Below, one piece after another: positions 1 through 9,263 of a DNA stretch of 56,842 bases. Position 1 is the first letter of the stretch; each line of letters starts with the position of its first letter. A program made the position numbers and the translations under genes. The notes beneath the pieces are model-generated. The model was not told the origin of the DNA and did not search any database. It saw only the letters and a list, made by a program, of their open reading frames with translations. The stretch covers positions 1-56,842 of the forward strand of contig CAZKBT010000014.1 of the NCBI GenBank assembly GCA_964551305.1, read 5' to 3'. This stretch comes from JBAZDC01 sp041654595 (GTDB lineage: Bacteria > Pseudomonadota > Gammaproteobacteria > Burkholderiales > Burkholderiaceae_B).

Positions 1-3
1 CAT

Positions 4-30
4 GGCTCCATTTTCTCAAAAGTTGGAGCC
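4..30. terminator. Hairpin at left edge
   Basis: GGCTCCA at 4-10 pairs perfectly with TGGAGCC at 24-30, and an inner TTTT/AAAA pairing could extend the stem. No T-tract follows on the plus strand. It may end an upstream gene outside the window or lie in the 5' untranslated region of the next gene. Confidence 0.3.
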
Positions 31-121
31 TCCTCAAAACCCGGGGTGATTCAGTTCCGGTCATTCCAAACATGAGGCGTCTGAAGTGACATAAAACCCA
101 AACAAGGAAAAGGAGAAGGAG

Positions 122-1105
122 ATGAGCAGACATGCCAAGGTGTGGTTAGGCGCGGCGCTACTGAACTGTGCGGCCATGGTGGCCCCTTCAGCCATGCAGG
201 CTGACGGCTACCCGAAAAAACCCATCACGATAGTCGTGCCATTCCCCGCCGGCGGCTCCACCGACGCCCTGGCGAGATTGGTCGGCGAGCAAGTGGGCGC
301 CGAGTTGGGCCAACCGGTCATCGTGGAGAACAAACCGGGGGCCAGCGGAGCCATTGCAGCTTCTTATGTAGCAAATTCAGCGCCAGACGGGTATACCGTC
401 TTTCTGGGGAGCTCTCCGGTGCTGGCCGTCAATCCCAGCCTGTATTCAAAGCTACCCTACGACCCCCTCAAAGACTTCGAGCCGATTGTCCTCGCAGCCA
501 TGCTGCCGAATATCGTGGTCGTATCGTCTTCCTCTTCCATGCAATCGATGCAAGATCTCATCGCGTCAGCAAAACGGTCAGCCCCGCCTTTGAACTACGC
601 GTCGTCGGTGCCAGGATCGCCTTCCCATCTGGGCGTGGAAATGCTCAAGCACATGACGGATATCCAGGCTCAGCAAATACCCTATAAGGGAGGGATGGCG
701 GCCCTTACGGATCTGGTGGGGGGCCAAACCAGTTTCATGATCGCCATCCTGCCGGAGGCGATGCCCCTGGTAGAGAGCGGGAAATTGAAAGCCCTGGCCG
801 TCACCACGAGCAAACGCCTTGGTGCATATCCAGATTTGCCAACCGTCGCCGAATCCGGCGTGCCGGATTACGAACTGATTGCCTGGTACGGATTCGTGGC
901 GCCCGCGGATACGCCGTCGAACATACTCCGTACGTTGAATCGCGCGTTCAATACCGCATTGGAACAGCCACAAACACGCAAGAAACTGGTCGACATGAGT
1001 TTTGAAGTGGAAGGAGGCCCGGCCGAGAAGCTAAGCACTCTAATGCAGTCAGAGGCTCGGAAATGGGAACAAGTGGTGAAACGCGCCAACATCAAGTTGG
1101 ACTAG
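122..1105 (+). CDS. TctC/Bug-family periplasmic solute receptor
   Basis: This 327-residue protein has a signal peptide of about 27 residues ending near ..SAMQA. The mature start YPKKPITIVVPFPAGGS is the hallmark of Bug (TctC) receptors, which bind carboxylates or amides in the periplasm for a tripartite tricarboxylate transporter. A strong Shine-Dalgarno (AAGGAGAAGGAG) sits just before the ATG. No tctA or tctB membrane genes are next to it, so it probably uses a transporter encoded elsewhere. The aminotransferase follows 11 bases after the stop and an RraA-like gene comes next, suggesting one operon for uptake and breakdown of an amino or keto acid. The ligand is unknown. Confidence 0.93.
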   Translation: MSRHAKVWLGAALLNCAAMVAPSAMQADGYPKKPITIVVPFPAGGSTDALARLVGEQVGAELGQPVIVENKPGASGAIAASYVANSAPDGYTVFLGSSPVLAVNPSLYSKLPYDPLKDFEPIVLAAMLPNIVVVSSSSSMQSMQDLIASAKRSAPPLNYASSVPGSPSHLGVEMLKHMTDIQAQQIPYKGGMAALTDLVGGQTSFMIAILPEAMPLVESGKLKALAVTTSKRLGAYPDLPTVAESGVPDYELIAWYGFVAPADTPSNILRTLNRAFNTALEQPQTRKKLVDMSFEVEGGPAEKLSTLMQSEARKWEQVVKRANIKLD

Positions 1106-1116
1106 GACGCGCCGTC

Positions 1117-2340
1117 ATGGGTTTCTTCACATCCAGAATCGGGCGGCTCAAGCCGTCGCTCACGTCGGGCAGCGCCGCGCGCGCGAGGGCTCTGCTCGCC
1201 CAAGGCCGGAACATCATTATCCTGACAACCGGAGAGCCTGATTTCGATACTCCTGCGCATATCATCGAGGCGGCTTATTCAGCCATGAAGTCGGGGCAAA
1301 CCCGCTACACCTCGACCGATGGCACGCCGGAACTCAAACAGGCGATCTGCGACAAATTCAAACGTGAAAACGGCCTGGATTGCTCGCCAAGCAACATTAC
1401 CGTGTCCACCGGAGCGAAGCAGATTATTTTCAACATTTTCAGCACCACGGTCGAGACAGGAGACGAAGTCGTCATACCGGCCCCTTACTGGGTCTCGTAT
1501 CCCGACATAGTGGGCTATTGCGGCGGCACCGCCATCACCATCGCCTGTACGGCTGATGACCGCTTCAAACTGACGCCCGAGAAATTGGAGGCATCCATCA
1601 CCAGACGGACCAAGTGGCTGGTGCTGAACTCACCCTGCAATCCAAGCGGCGCCGTCTATACGCGCGGCGAACTCAAAGAACTGGGTGACGTGTTACGGCG
1701 GCACGAACACGTTTGGGTGCTAAGCGATGATATTTATGAACATCTTCGCTATACCGATGACGAGTACGCGACAATCGCCCATGTGAACCCCGATCTTGCA
1801 GAACGAGTAGTGACATTGAACGGCGTCTCAAAAGCCTATGCCATGACTGGATGGCGCATCGGATATGCCGCAGGTCCGGAAGCGTTGATCAAGAAGTTGT
1901 CCGTATTGCAATCACAAAGCACAAGCAGTCCGTCGTCAATTGGGCAAGCAGGCGCGTTGGCGGCGCTAACCGGCGGCAATGATTTCATGGCTTCATGGAA
2001 TCAGCAGTATCGGGATCGGCGCGATCATGTCACGGCGGCCCTGAATGCCATACCCGGCCTGCGCTGCAGCGTGCCCGATGGAGCCTTCTATGCCTATCCC
2101 ATGTGCGATGGGCTGCTTGGCAGCCGAAGCCGGGAAGGCCATGTTCTTTCAGACGATACAGCGGTCGCCGATTATTTTCTAGAACGGGCGGGCGTGGCGG
2201 TCGTGCCAGGAACGGGGTTTGGTCTCTCCCCGGCATTCCGGGTGTCCTTTGCGACATCGAAAACGCTCCTGGAAGACGCTTGCGCGCGCATTGCGCAGGC
2301 ATGCATGGAGTTGGAACCCGAGCACCCTGGCGCGCATTGA
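1117..2340 (+). CDS. Class I/II PLP-dependent aminotransferase
   Basis: A 407-residue fold-type I aminotransferase resembling aspartate aminotransferases of subgroup I-gamma. The PLP lysine is Lys239 in SKAYAMTGWRIGYA. Upstream are the NSPCNPSG motif and the LSDDIYEHL strand that carries the pyridine-binding Asp. A reading frame opens earlier at 1063, but that start lies inside the receptor gene; the ATG at 1117, 11 bases after the receptor stop, fits the family N-terminus (FTSRIGRLKPS). It should move an amino group to or from the compound handled by the neighbouring receptor and aldolase-like protein. The substrate cannot be read from the sequence. Confidence 0.9.
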   Translation: MGFFTSRIGRLKPSLTSGSAARARALLAQGRNIIILTTGEPDFDTPAHIIEAAYSAMKSGQTRYTSTDGTPELKQAICDKFKRENGLDCSPSNITVSTGAKQIIFNIFSTTVETGDEVVIPAPYWVSYPDIVGYCGGTAITIACTADDRFKLTPEKLEASITRRTKWLVLNSPCNPSGAVYTRGELKELGDVLRRHEHVWVLSDDIYEHLRYTDDEYATIAHVNPDLAERVVTLNGVSKAYAMTGWRIGYAAGPEALIKKLSVLQSQSTSSPSSIGQAGALAALTGGNDFMASWNQQYRDRRDHVTAALNAIPGLRCSVPDGAFYAYPMCDGLLGSRSREGHVLSDDTAVADYFLERAGVAVVPGTGFGLSPAFRVSFATSKTLLEDACARIAQACMELEPEHPGAH

Positions 2341-2400
2341 TGTAATAGCCTGGAGGCGGCTCAACCCCAGGCATCTTGAAGAACCGATAGGGGAACACGC

Positions 2401-3075
2401 ATGGCAATAGGTTTCAGAATTGAACCGAGAAACTGGAAAACAATGCCCGATTTAATCGAGCAATTTCGTAAAATTCCCGTCGCAAATATCAGTGACGTCA
2501 TGAACCGCATGAGCGCAACGGCAACGAGGCTACGCCCCTATCATGACGGCAGCGTGATGTGCGGGCAAGCGTTGACCGTCGACAGCCGACCCGGTGACAA
2601 CTTGATGGTTCATAAAGCCCTACATATCGCGCAGCCTGGCGACGTCCTGATCGTCGACGCCAAAGGCGAGCTCACCAATGCCATCGTCGGCGAGTTCATG
2701 ATCGACGAGGCGAAACGCGCGGGTGTGGCTGGACTTGTCATCGATGGCGCCATTCGCGATGTCGCCGCCATCCGGTCCGGGAGCATGCCGGTGTACGCCG
2801 CCGGCGTCACACATCGCGGTCCTTACAAAGACGGACCCGGCGAAGTCAATGTAGTCGTTTCCGTGGGGGGCATGGTAGTCAAGCCGGGCGACATCATCGT
2901 TGGAGACGAAGACGGCGTTCTGGCGATCCCTCTGGAACACGCCAAAGATGTTCTGAAGGCCGCGCTCGCGAAGCAAGCCGCGGAACAGGCTCAGTGGATA
3001 CAGGTCAGGGCCGGCACGCGCGATTACTCATGGATCGACGACACACTGAAAAAGAAGGGCTGCCTGTTTTCCTGA
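2401..3075 (+). CDS. RraA-like / HMG-CHA aldolase family protein
   Basis: 224 residues of the RraA-like family, which includes 4-hydroxy-4-methyl-2-oxoglutarate aldolases, oxaloacetate decarboxylases and the RNase E inhibitor RraA. The catalytic signature is visible: GEFM at residues 97-100 and DGAIRD at 115-120, whose Arg119 and Asp120 bind substrate and divalent metal in aldolase members. The catabolic neighbours (receptor and aminotransferase on the same strand, 60-base gap) favour a metal-dependent aldolase or decarboxylase acting on the keto acid made by transamination, rather than the RNA-degradosome role. No known pathway fits exactly. Confidence 0.85.
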   Translation: MAIGFRIEPRNWKTMPDLIEQFRKIPVANISDVMNRMSATATRLRPYHDGSVMCGQALTVDSRPGDNLMVHKALHIAQPGDVLIVDAKGELTNAIVGEFMIDEAKRAGVAGLVIDGAIRDVAAIRSGSMPVYAAGVTHRGPYKDGPGEVNVVVSVGGMVVKPGDIIVGDEDGVLAIPLEHAKDVLKAALAKQAAEQAQWIQVRAGTRDYSWIDDTLKKKGCLFS

Positions 3076-3233
3076 CCCGCCCTTTGTCAGCCGTGAATGG
3101 TACAGCTATACGAAGCGGGTATGGCTGGCGGCTGATAGTGCCGGGAAGCCGGCGAAACCACATATAGCTGGATAAACAAGCGCCAATCCCATTATACTAA
3201 ATATGAAACCACTGATACATCATATTGAAAACA
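3076..3233. other. Intergenic spacer before chrB-like gene
   Basis: 158 bases without a gene. It becomes AT-rich in the last 50 bases (around ATTATACTAAATATGAAACC), consistent with a promoter for the ChrB-N/MFS operon. No clear ribosome-binding site precedes the downstream start. Confidence 0.4.
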
Positions 3234-3776
3234 ATGGATTCCATATCCTGGCTGCTTCTCACCTACAAAGTCCCCCCTGAACCCACTGCCCGGCGCATCG
3301 CGCTATGGCGGCGTCTGAAGGCCCTAGGCGCCGTATACCTGCAGAACGGCGTCTGCCTGCTCCCCCGCACGGACGAGCACGTGCGCAGGCTGAAGGTGCT
3401 GGAAAACGACATCGCCGACATGGCGGGCGATTGCGTGCTGCTGGAAACCGTGGCGCTGGACAAGGCGCAGGAAGATAAAGTGATCGCTCGCTTCAAAGCG
3501 GACCGCGACGAGCAATACCGCGAGTTCCTGGGCCGTTGCGCCGGTTTCGAGGCCGAAATCGCAAAGGAAATCGCCACCCGCAAGTTCACCTACGCCGAAC
3601 TCGAAGAAGAAGAGACCGACTTGCGCAAGCTGCAAGGCTGGCTGGAGAAGATCCGCAAGCTGGATTTCTATGGCGCCCCGCTGTGCGTCGAAGCCGCCGA
3701 CCGCCTGCGCGCCTGCGAAGCGCTATTGGACGGCTACGCCAAACAAGTCTTCGATGCCCACGATGAAAACCGCTGA
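3234..3776 (+). CDS. ChrB N-terminal-domain protein
   Basis: 180 residues matching the N-terminal domain of ChrB, the regulator and sensor of chromate resistance operons (start SISWLLLTYKVPPEPTARRIALWRRLKALGA, described here in parts: SISWLLLTYK, then RRIALWRRLK). The usual C-terminal ChrB domain is absent. The ATG at 3234 gives the family-like N-terminus; an in-frame TTG at 3225 is a possible alternative. The C-terminal third is charged and probably helical. The gene overlaps the MFS gene by 14 bases, so the two are translationally coupled. In ChrB the N-terminal part carries the DNA-binding function; here it likely senses or regulates export by its partner. No chrA is present. Confidence 0.8.
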   Translation: MDSISWLLLTYKVPPEPTARRIALWRRLKALGAVYLQNGVCLLPRTDEHVRRLKVLENDIADMAGDCVLLETVALDKAQEDKVIARFKADRDEQYREFLGRCAGFEAEIAKEIATRKFTYAELEEEETDLRKLQGWLEKIRKLDFYGAPLCVEAADRLRACEALLDGYAKQVFDAHDENR

Positions 3777-4965
3777 AGCCGCATTGTTGCCGCGCGCCGG
3801 CCGGCGCGCGGTGCCCGGCAGCGTCTGGGCGCTGGGCTTCGTGTCCATGCTGATGGACATTTCTTCCGAAATGATCCATGCCCTGCTGCCCATCTATATG
3901 GTCGCGGTACTCGGCACCTCGGTGCTCGCCGTGGGTATGATCGAGGGCGTTGCCGAAGCCACCGCTTCGGTGGCCAAGGTATTCTCCGGCGCGCTGAGCG
4001 ACCGCTTCGGCAAACGCAAGCTGCTCGCGGCGCTAGGCTATGGCCTGGCCGCGCTGACCAAGCCGGTGTTTCCGCTGGCCGGCACACTGGACTGGCTGGT
4101 CAGCGCGCGCTTCGTCGATCGCATCGGCAAAGGCATTCGGGGCGCGCCGCGCGACGCGCTGGTGGCCGACGTAACGCCGCCCGGGCTGCTCGGCGCGGCC
4201 TACGGCCTGCGGCAAACCCTCGACATGATCGGCTCGTTCATGGGGCCATTGCTGGCCATCGGCCTGATGTGGTTGACCGCCAGCCACTTCCAGACGGTAT
4301 TCTGGATCGCCGTTATTCCAGCATTCCTGGCGGTGGGCGTGCTGCTGGTGTTCGTACGAGAGCCGCGGCAGCACGCCTCGTCGCGGCCGCGCGCGCCGCT
4401 GTCCCGAGCGTCGATGGCGCGCTTGGGCGCAGGCTACTGGCGGATAATCAGCGTCGGCGTGGTATTCACGCTGGCGCGCTTCAGCGAAGCCTTCCTCATC
4501 CTGCGCGCCGGCGAAGCGGGCCTCACGCCGATATGGGCGCCCATCGTGCTGGTACTGATGGGCATCGCGTTCTCGCTGTCGGCGTATCCGGCCGGCGCGC
4601 TTTCGGATCGCGTCAGCAGAGTGGCGGTGCTGGCGATCGGCATGGGCGGCCTGATCGCCGCCGACTTGGCACTGGCCTTCATTCCGGGGTTGGGCGGGTT
4701 GGCGCTAGGAGTCGTGCTTTGGGGGCTGCACATGGGCTTTACCCAGGGCGTATTCGGTGCGCTTGTCGCCGACAACGCGCCGGCGGAATTGCGCGGCACC
4801 GCATTCGGCGTTTTCCACCTGCTCACCGGGCTGGCATTGCTGATGGCCAGCGTGATCGCCGGGGCGCTTTGGGATGCATGGGGCTACCGAGCGACATTCC
4901 TGTGCGGAGCGGCATTCGCGGCACTGACGCTACTGGGCTTGATCCTGCTGCGTCGACGCGCCTGA
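3763..4965 (+). CDS. MFS efflux transporter coupled to ChrB-N protein
   Basis: 400 residues with about 12 membrane helices. The first helix contains the motif MLMDISSEMIHALLPIY, and the loop DRFGKRK between helices 2 and 3 is the MFS motif A. The frame is open upstream to 3670, but the start at 3763 is chosen because it overlaps the preceding stop and begins just before the first helix. MFS proteins of this type are often found beside ChrB-like genes. Export of a metal oxyanion or another toxicant is an inference from that pairing; the substrate is unproven. Confidence 0.85.
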   Translation: MKTAEAALLPRAGRRAVPGSVWALGFVSMLMDISSEMIHALLPIYMVAVLGTSVLAVGMIEGVAEATASVAKVFSGALSDRFGKRKLLAALGYGLAALTKPVFPLAGTLDWLVSARFVDRIGKGIRGAPRDALVADVTPPGLLGAAYGLRQTLDMIGSFMGPLLAIGLMWLTASHFQTVFWIAVIPAFLAVGVLLVFVREPRQHASSRPRAPLSRASMARLGAGYWRIISVGVVFTLARFSEAFLILRAGEAGLTPIWAPIVLVLMGIAFSLSAYPAGALSDRVSRVAVLAIGMGGLIAADLALAFIPGLGGLALGVVLWGLHMGFTQGVFGALVADNAPAELRGTAFGVFHLLTGLALLMASVIAGALWDAWGYRATFLCGAAFAALTLLGLILLRRRA

Positions 4966-5095
4966 TCCGCTGAAATTGCAACGCAGCGGCTCGGTCGAGG
5001 GTATCCGCAAAGAACGCGCAAAAGCAGGAACGTCCGCGAACGTGGGACAATCCATCAACTCTTTTCTTCTTTTCATAATCAGAGTGGTATACACC

Positions 5096-5647
5096 ATGCA
5101 AGAACAGGCCAATGCGCAATCACTGATCCGCACCTACATCCGAGCCAAGGACGACAACCGGCCGCATCTCATGCCGCATGCTTTCGCCCAAGACGCAACA
5201 CTGACGATGACAGTGAAGTCCGACGCGATTGCCTTCCCCGGGCGCAGCGAAGGGGTGCAAGCGATCAGCGATGTGCTGGCGAGGCGCTTTGGGCAAGCCT
5301 ATGACAACGTTTATACGTTCTGCGTGGCGGACGCGGCCCCGGCGCTGGACGCGCGAAGCGTCGTATGCGATTGGCTCGTCGGGATGACCGACAAGGTCTC
5401 GGGGAATGTGCGGGTGGGTTGCGGAAGCTACGCCTGGCAGTTCGCGGATACCAAACAAGGACTGCGGGTCAAGGAACTCGACATTACGATCGAAGTCATG
5501 CAAGTGCTTGACCCGCGGCACTCGCCGGCCGTGATGGATGAATGGCTTGCCCGATTGCCATATCCTTGGGCCGACGCCGCCCAGGTATCGGCGCTGGCGC
5601 CTTCCCTGCAAGCGCTGGCGCCGGTGCTGAACTATTTAAGACGGTAG
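5096..5647 (+). CDS. NTF2-like (SnoaL-type) protein
   Basis: 183 residues. The pattern looks like the cone-shaped NTF2/SnoaL fold: an N-terminal helix (SLIRTYIRAKDDNRPHLM), then strands with FAQDATLTMTV and a late WQFADTKQGLRVKELDITIEV segment. Such proteins are small-molecule binders, isomerases or hydrolases. The frame is open from 4976, but the ATG at 5096 fits the fold. It follows the MFS gene on the same strand after 130 bases and may have its own promoter. No catalytic residue can be assigned and no specific function is claimed. Confidence 0.7.
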   Translation: MQEQANAQSLIRTYIRAKDDNRPHLMPHAFAQDATLTMTVKSDAIAFPGRSEGVQAISDVLARRFGQAYDNVYTFCVADAAPALDARSVVCDWLVGMTDKVSGNVRVGCGSYAWQFADTKQGLRVKELDITIEVMQVLDPRHSPAVMDEWLARLPYPWADAAQVSALAPSLQALAPVLNYLRR

Positions 5648-5669
5648 CCTGGGCTTGCGCCGCCCATTC

Positions 5670-6890
5670 TCAGGAGCCCGCGTCAACACGAACTCCTGTA
5701 AATGACCTTCCAGGAAACGGCCGAAACGCCATCAAAAGCAGCACAGCCGCCAGCCCCAATCCCCACGACCCCACATACATCATCGCATAGCTGCCCATGC
5801 GGTCATAGATCAAGCCGCCGAGCAGCGGCCCCGTGGACATGCCCAGGCTGCCCGCCGTCGCCGACGCGCCGATGATCGTGCCCATCATCTTCATCGGAAA
5901 ATTCTCGCGGATGATCACGGCGTAAAGCGGCATCGTGCCGGCATAAATCATGCCGACCAGCGCCGCCACGGTATAGAAGCCGATAAGCTGGCTGACGGAC
6001 ACATAGGCCAGCACGGCGAAGGCTTGAGCCAGCAAGCCGATGACAAGGACGCGCTGCGCGCCGAACCGGTCGCCCGCCAGGCCGAAGCCGATGCGGCCGG
6101 CCATGCCGGCCAGCCCTTCCACGCTGTAGATCGTTACCGCCGCGATCATCGGAATGCCGCAGGTCACCGCATAGCTTACCGTGTGAAAGATCGGACCCGA
6201 ATGCGTCGCGCAGCAGAAGAAGTTCGCCAGCATCAGCAGGATGAACTGGCGCGAGCGCACCGCTTGGCGGACGGTCATGTCCGTCCGCCGATCGCCCGCT
6301 GCCATCTCGGCCTGCGCGCCCTCCGCGGCCGGCGGCCGGCGCACCAGCAGCGCCGCGGGAATCATCAAGACCGCCGCGATACCGGCGATGGCCAGCATCG
6401 CGCTGCGCCATCCGTACACAGTGACCAGCCAAGCCGCGAGCGGTGCCATGGTCATCGGCGCCATGCCCATGCCGGCGGATACCAGCGACACGGCCAGACT
6501 GCGCCGCGTGTCGAACCAGCCCGTGACGCAAGCCATCATCGGCGCGAAAATCGCAGCTGTGGCCCCGCCCACCAGCAAACCGAACAAAAGTTGAAACCCG
6601 CCCAGCGACGTGGTCCGGCTGGCGAATGCCAGACTGACCGCGAGCACAATCGTTCCCGTCAGCACCACCGGACGCGGCCCGAAGCGGTCGGAAAGGCCGC
6701 CCCACGCCAGGCTGGCCACCCCCATGGCAAGAAATGCGATGGTCATCGCGGCGGATATGCCGGTCACGGACCAACCCGTGTCCTGTGCCATCGGCCGCAG
6801 GAATACGGGAAGCGAAAACAGCGCGCCGAAGGCGACGCAGCCCAGCAGGCCTCCAACCGCGACGATGACCCAGCGATAGGATCGGCTCAT
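5670..6890 (-). CDS. MFS transporter, OFA/monocarboxylate-like
   Basis: 406 residues with about 12 membrane helices. The short loop SDRFGPRPVV between helices 2 and 3 is MFS motif A, and the repeated LAGDRFGAQRV in the second half is its counterpart. Overall it resembles oxalate/formate-antiporter-type MFS proteins that carry small carboxylates. The start is placed at 6890 because GGAG lies about 10 bases upstream; an open frame to 6947 adds residues unlike the family. It converges with the NTF2-like gene, leaving a 22-base gap. The substrate is unknown. Confidence 0.85.
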   Translation of the reverse strand: MSRSYRWVIVAVGGLLGCVAFGALFSLPVFLRPMAQDTGWSVTGISAAMTIAFLAMGVASLAWGGLSDRFGPRPVVLTGTIVLAVSLAFASRTTSLGGFQLLFGLLVGGATAAIFAPMMACVTGWFDTRRSLAVSLVSAGMGMAPMTMAPLAAWLVTVYGWRSAMLAIAGIAAVLMIPAALLVRRPPAAEGAQAEMAAGDRRTDMTVRQAVRSRQFILLMLANFFCCATHSGPIFHTVSYAVTCGIPMIAAVTIYSVEGLAGMAGRIGFGLAGDRFGAQRVLVIGLLAQAFAVLAYVSVSQLIGFYTVAALVGMIYAGTMPLYAVIIRENFPMKMMGTIIGASATAGSLGMSTGPLLGGLIYDRMGSYAMMYVGSWGLGLAAVLLLMAFRPFPGRSFTGVRVDAGS

Positions 6891-7369
6891 GGCATTTCTC
6901 CAAAAACACGACCGGAACGACGCCATAGGCGCTCGGATGGGAAACAAACCACATGCACGGCCGCGAGTACGAACAGGCGCCGGGGCGCGTGCATCGCGCC
7001 TGCCCTGGATGGTGCCTGCTCAGTCATTGTGAACGCCGTCCACATATGCTAGAAGCAAAAGTGGACGATGTCCAGATCGGAAGCGGGCATCGTTGTAAAT
7101 AAATGTTCTAGTCAGGGATACCGACGTGCAGGCGTTCGACGTCGGCGAGCGCCAATGCCGCGGCAGGGGAAGCGCGGGCGTGAGCAGCTTGGCCGCGGAG
7201 CGCCGATCGTCGTATTGGGCGGGCGCCGCGTCGCGACCGAAAAATCGACTTGCGTTTCGGCGATCCTGTTTCCAAGGACGAGCAAATCGGGAAGCGTCTA
7301 CGATATATTGGACTCTGCGGGCAGCATCCCCGCAGCCGCTAAACAATCAAAAAACCGGAGCTTTCAAGC
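6891..7369. other. Divergent intergenic region, no gene seen
   Basis: 479 bases between two divergent transporter genes. Open frames here have poor composition and no recognisable product. It must hold the promoters of both transporters; an AT-rich ACGATATATTGG near 7310 is a possible -10 region for the SLC13 gene. No repeats or RNA genes were recognised. Confidence 0.5.
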
Positions 7370-9136
7370 ATGACATTCGAGATCGCCCTGGTTCTTTCCA
7401 TTGCTCTGATCGCGGTGGCGCTGTTCGCCACGGAAAAGCTGCCCATGGATGTCGTTGCCTTGCTGGTGCTGACCAGTCTCGCTGTGACCGGCCTGGTGGA
7501 TACGGGACAAGCGCTCAGCGGCTTCAGCAATCCGGCCACGATCACGGTGGCTGCGATGTTCATCCTGGCGGCGGGCCTGCAGAACAGCGGCGCGCTCTCG
7601 GGAATCGGCAGCCTGCTGGGACGAGCCAAATCGCCGCTGCAATTTCTGATCATCCTGTTCGCCGTGCTGGCGTTGATCGCGCCCTTCGTCAACAACACGG
7701 CGGTGGTGGCGGTGTTCATGCCGATCGTAATGGCGGCCACGGCCAACGTCGGCATGTCCGCGTCGAAGGCGCTGATTCCACTGTCGTATGTATCGCAGAT
7801 GGCGGGCGTCTGCACGCTGGTCGGCACGTCCACCAACCTACTGGTCAATGCCATGGCCAAGGATATGGGGCATCCGGGCTTCAGCATGTTCGAATTCACG
7901 TCCCTGGGCGTGATCTGCCTGGCGGCGGGATGCGTTTATCTGCTGACCGTAGGCCGCTGGCTGCTGCCGCAGACACGGAGCACGGAGCTGGTCGAAGACT
8001 ACGAGTTGGGCAAATACATCACCGAACTGCGGGTCATGCCGGAATCCTCCCTGATCGGCACCTCGGTCGGCGAAGCCAAGCTCAGCGAAGAGTTCGGCGT
8101 CTTTGTGCTGGAACTATTGCGTGGCGAAGAGAAAGTCTGGTCGCCCAAGTCCCAGACCCTGCAGGAAGGAGATGTCCTGCTGGCGCGGGGCGATTGGTCG
8201 ACACTGGACGAGTTGCGCAAGGAAGCCGGCCTGGAGGTCAATGGCGAATTCAAGCTCAAGCAGCGCTCTTTCGAAGAGGTCGAACAGGTCCTGGCCGAAG
8301 TCATGGTGGCGCCGCTTTCGCGCGTGATCGGCAGTACCTTGGGCACGCTGAATCCACGCTGGCAGCACAACGCAACAGCCTTGGGCATCCATCGGCGCGG
8401 ACAAATTCTTCGGGAAGAGCTTCGCAACGTGCGCCTGCAGGTCGGGGATATCTTGCTGATCCTCATTCCTGAATCAGAAATGCCTGCGCTGCGCAAAGAC
8501 AAGAACGTGATCGTGCTGTCCGAGCGCCAGCAAGAAAAAACCGGGGGCTGGCGCGCGCCGTTCGCCCTGGCGACCATGGCTCTGGTGATCGGCGTTTCGG
8601 CGATCGGATGGGCGCCCATCGCCGTGACGGCCCTCGCCGGTGCCGTCGCCATGACGCTGGCCGGCTGCCTCAACGTCGAAGACGTCTATGATGCCGTCGA
8701 CTGGCGCATCATCATTCTGCTGGCCGGCCTGCTGCCGCTGGGCGTGGCCATGAGCCAGACCGGAGCGGCCGAATTCCTGGTCCAGAATACGATAGGAATG
8801 GTGAGCTCCATGGGACCGTTGGTCGTGCTGGCGGTGCTGTATCTGCTGGCGCTGCTGCTCACCGAGTTCATGAGCAACGCCGCGGCGGCGGTGCTGCTTA
8901 CCCCCATCGGCATGTCCACGGCCGGCATGCTCGATGTCGACGCCACGCCTTTTCTGATCGCCGTGACGTTCGCCGCCTCCACCAGCTTCGCCACGCCCGT
9001 CGGCTACCAGACCAACACCATGGTGTACGGCGCCGGCGGCTACCGGTTCAGTGATTTCGTCAAAGTCGGCCTGCCTCTGAACCTGATCTTCTGGGTACTG
9101 GGAGTCATCTTCATTCCAATGTTCTGGCCGTTTTGA
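7370..9136 (+). CDS. SLC13/DASS permease with RCK-C (TrkA-C) domains
   Basis: 588 residues. About five membrane helices precede a cytoplasmic insert at roughly residues 200-390, which holds two TrkA-C/RCK-C-like domains; the second set of helices follows. The two half-site motifs of the DASS family, NNTAVVAVFMP and MSNAAAAVLLTP, are present, as is the conserved TNTMVYG near the end. Family members are sodium-coupled carboxylate or sulfate transporters, and the RCK-C insert is a regulatory ligand-binding module. GGAG lies about 11 bases upstream of the ATG. The substrate is unknown. Confidence 0.9.
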   Translation: MTFEIALVLSIALIAVALFATEKLPMDVVALLVLTSLAVTGLVDTGQALSGFSNPATITVAAMFILAAGLQNSGALSGIGSLLGRAKSPLQFLIILFAVLALIAPFVNNTAVVAVFMPIVMAATANVGMSASKALIPLSYVSQMAGVCTLVGTSTNLLVNAMAKDMGHPGFSMFEFTSLGVICLAAGCVYLLTVGRWLLPQTRSTELVEDYELGKYITELRVMPESSLIGTSVGEAKLSEEFGVFVLELLRGEEKVWSPKSQTLQEGDVLLARGDWSTLDELRKEAGLEVNGEFKLKQRSFEEVEQVLAEVMVAPLSRVIGSTLGTLNPRWQHNATALGIHRRGQILREELRNVRLQVGDILLILIPESEMPALRKDKNVIVLSERQQEKTGGWRAPFALATMALVIGVSAIGWAPIAVTALAGAVAMTLAGCLNVEDVYDAVDWRIIILLAGLLPLGVAMSQTGAAEFLVQNTIGMVSSMGPLVVLAVLYLLALLLTEFMSNAAAAVLLTPIGMSTAGMLDVDATPFLIAVTFAASTSFATPVGYQTNTMVYGAGGYRFSDFVKVGLPLNLIFWVLGVIFIPMFWPF

Positions 9137-9143
9137 TTGCTTT

Positions 9144-9157
9144 CCATCGATCGATGG
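9144..9157. other. 14-bp palindrome between convergent genes
   Basis: CCATCGATCGATGG is perfectly self-complementary without a loop. It lies just past the SLC13 stop, between convergent genes. No T-tract follows, so it is not a standard terminator. Confidence 0.3.
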
Positions 9158-9263
9158 CTCCGCAGTCACTTTTTCTTATGGGATCCGTCAGCCGTGGACG
9201 CGCCGGGAGAGGCCGCCTTCGCGTGCCTGCCGTGGCGGACCTTGCTGCTCTAGCCCGGCCGCA

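Noticed and set aside
6024..7052. Plus-strand open frame of about 340 codons opposite the MFS gene
   Set aside because: Arg/His/Gln-rich, no recognisable segment, and antisense to a clear MFS transporter.
7020..7346. Minus-strand frame of 108 codons in the intergenic region
   Set aside because: No ribosome site, no domain, and Arg/Ser/Ala-rich composition as expected by chance in GC-rich DNA.
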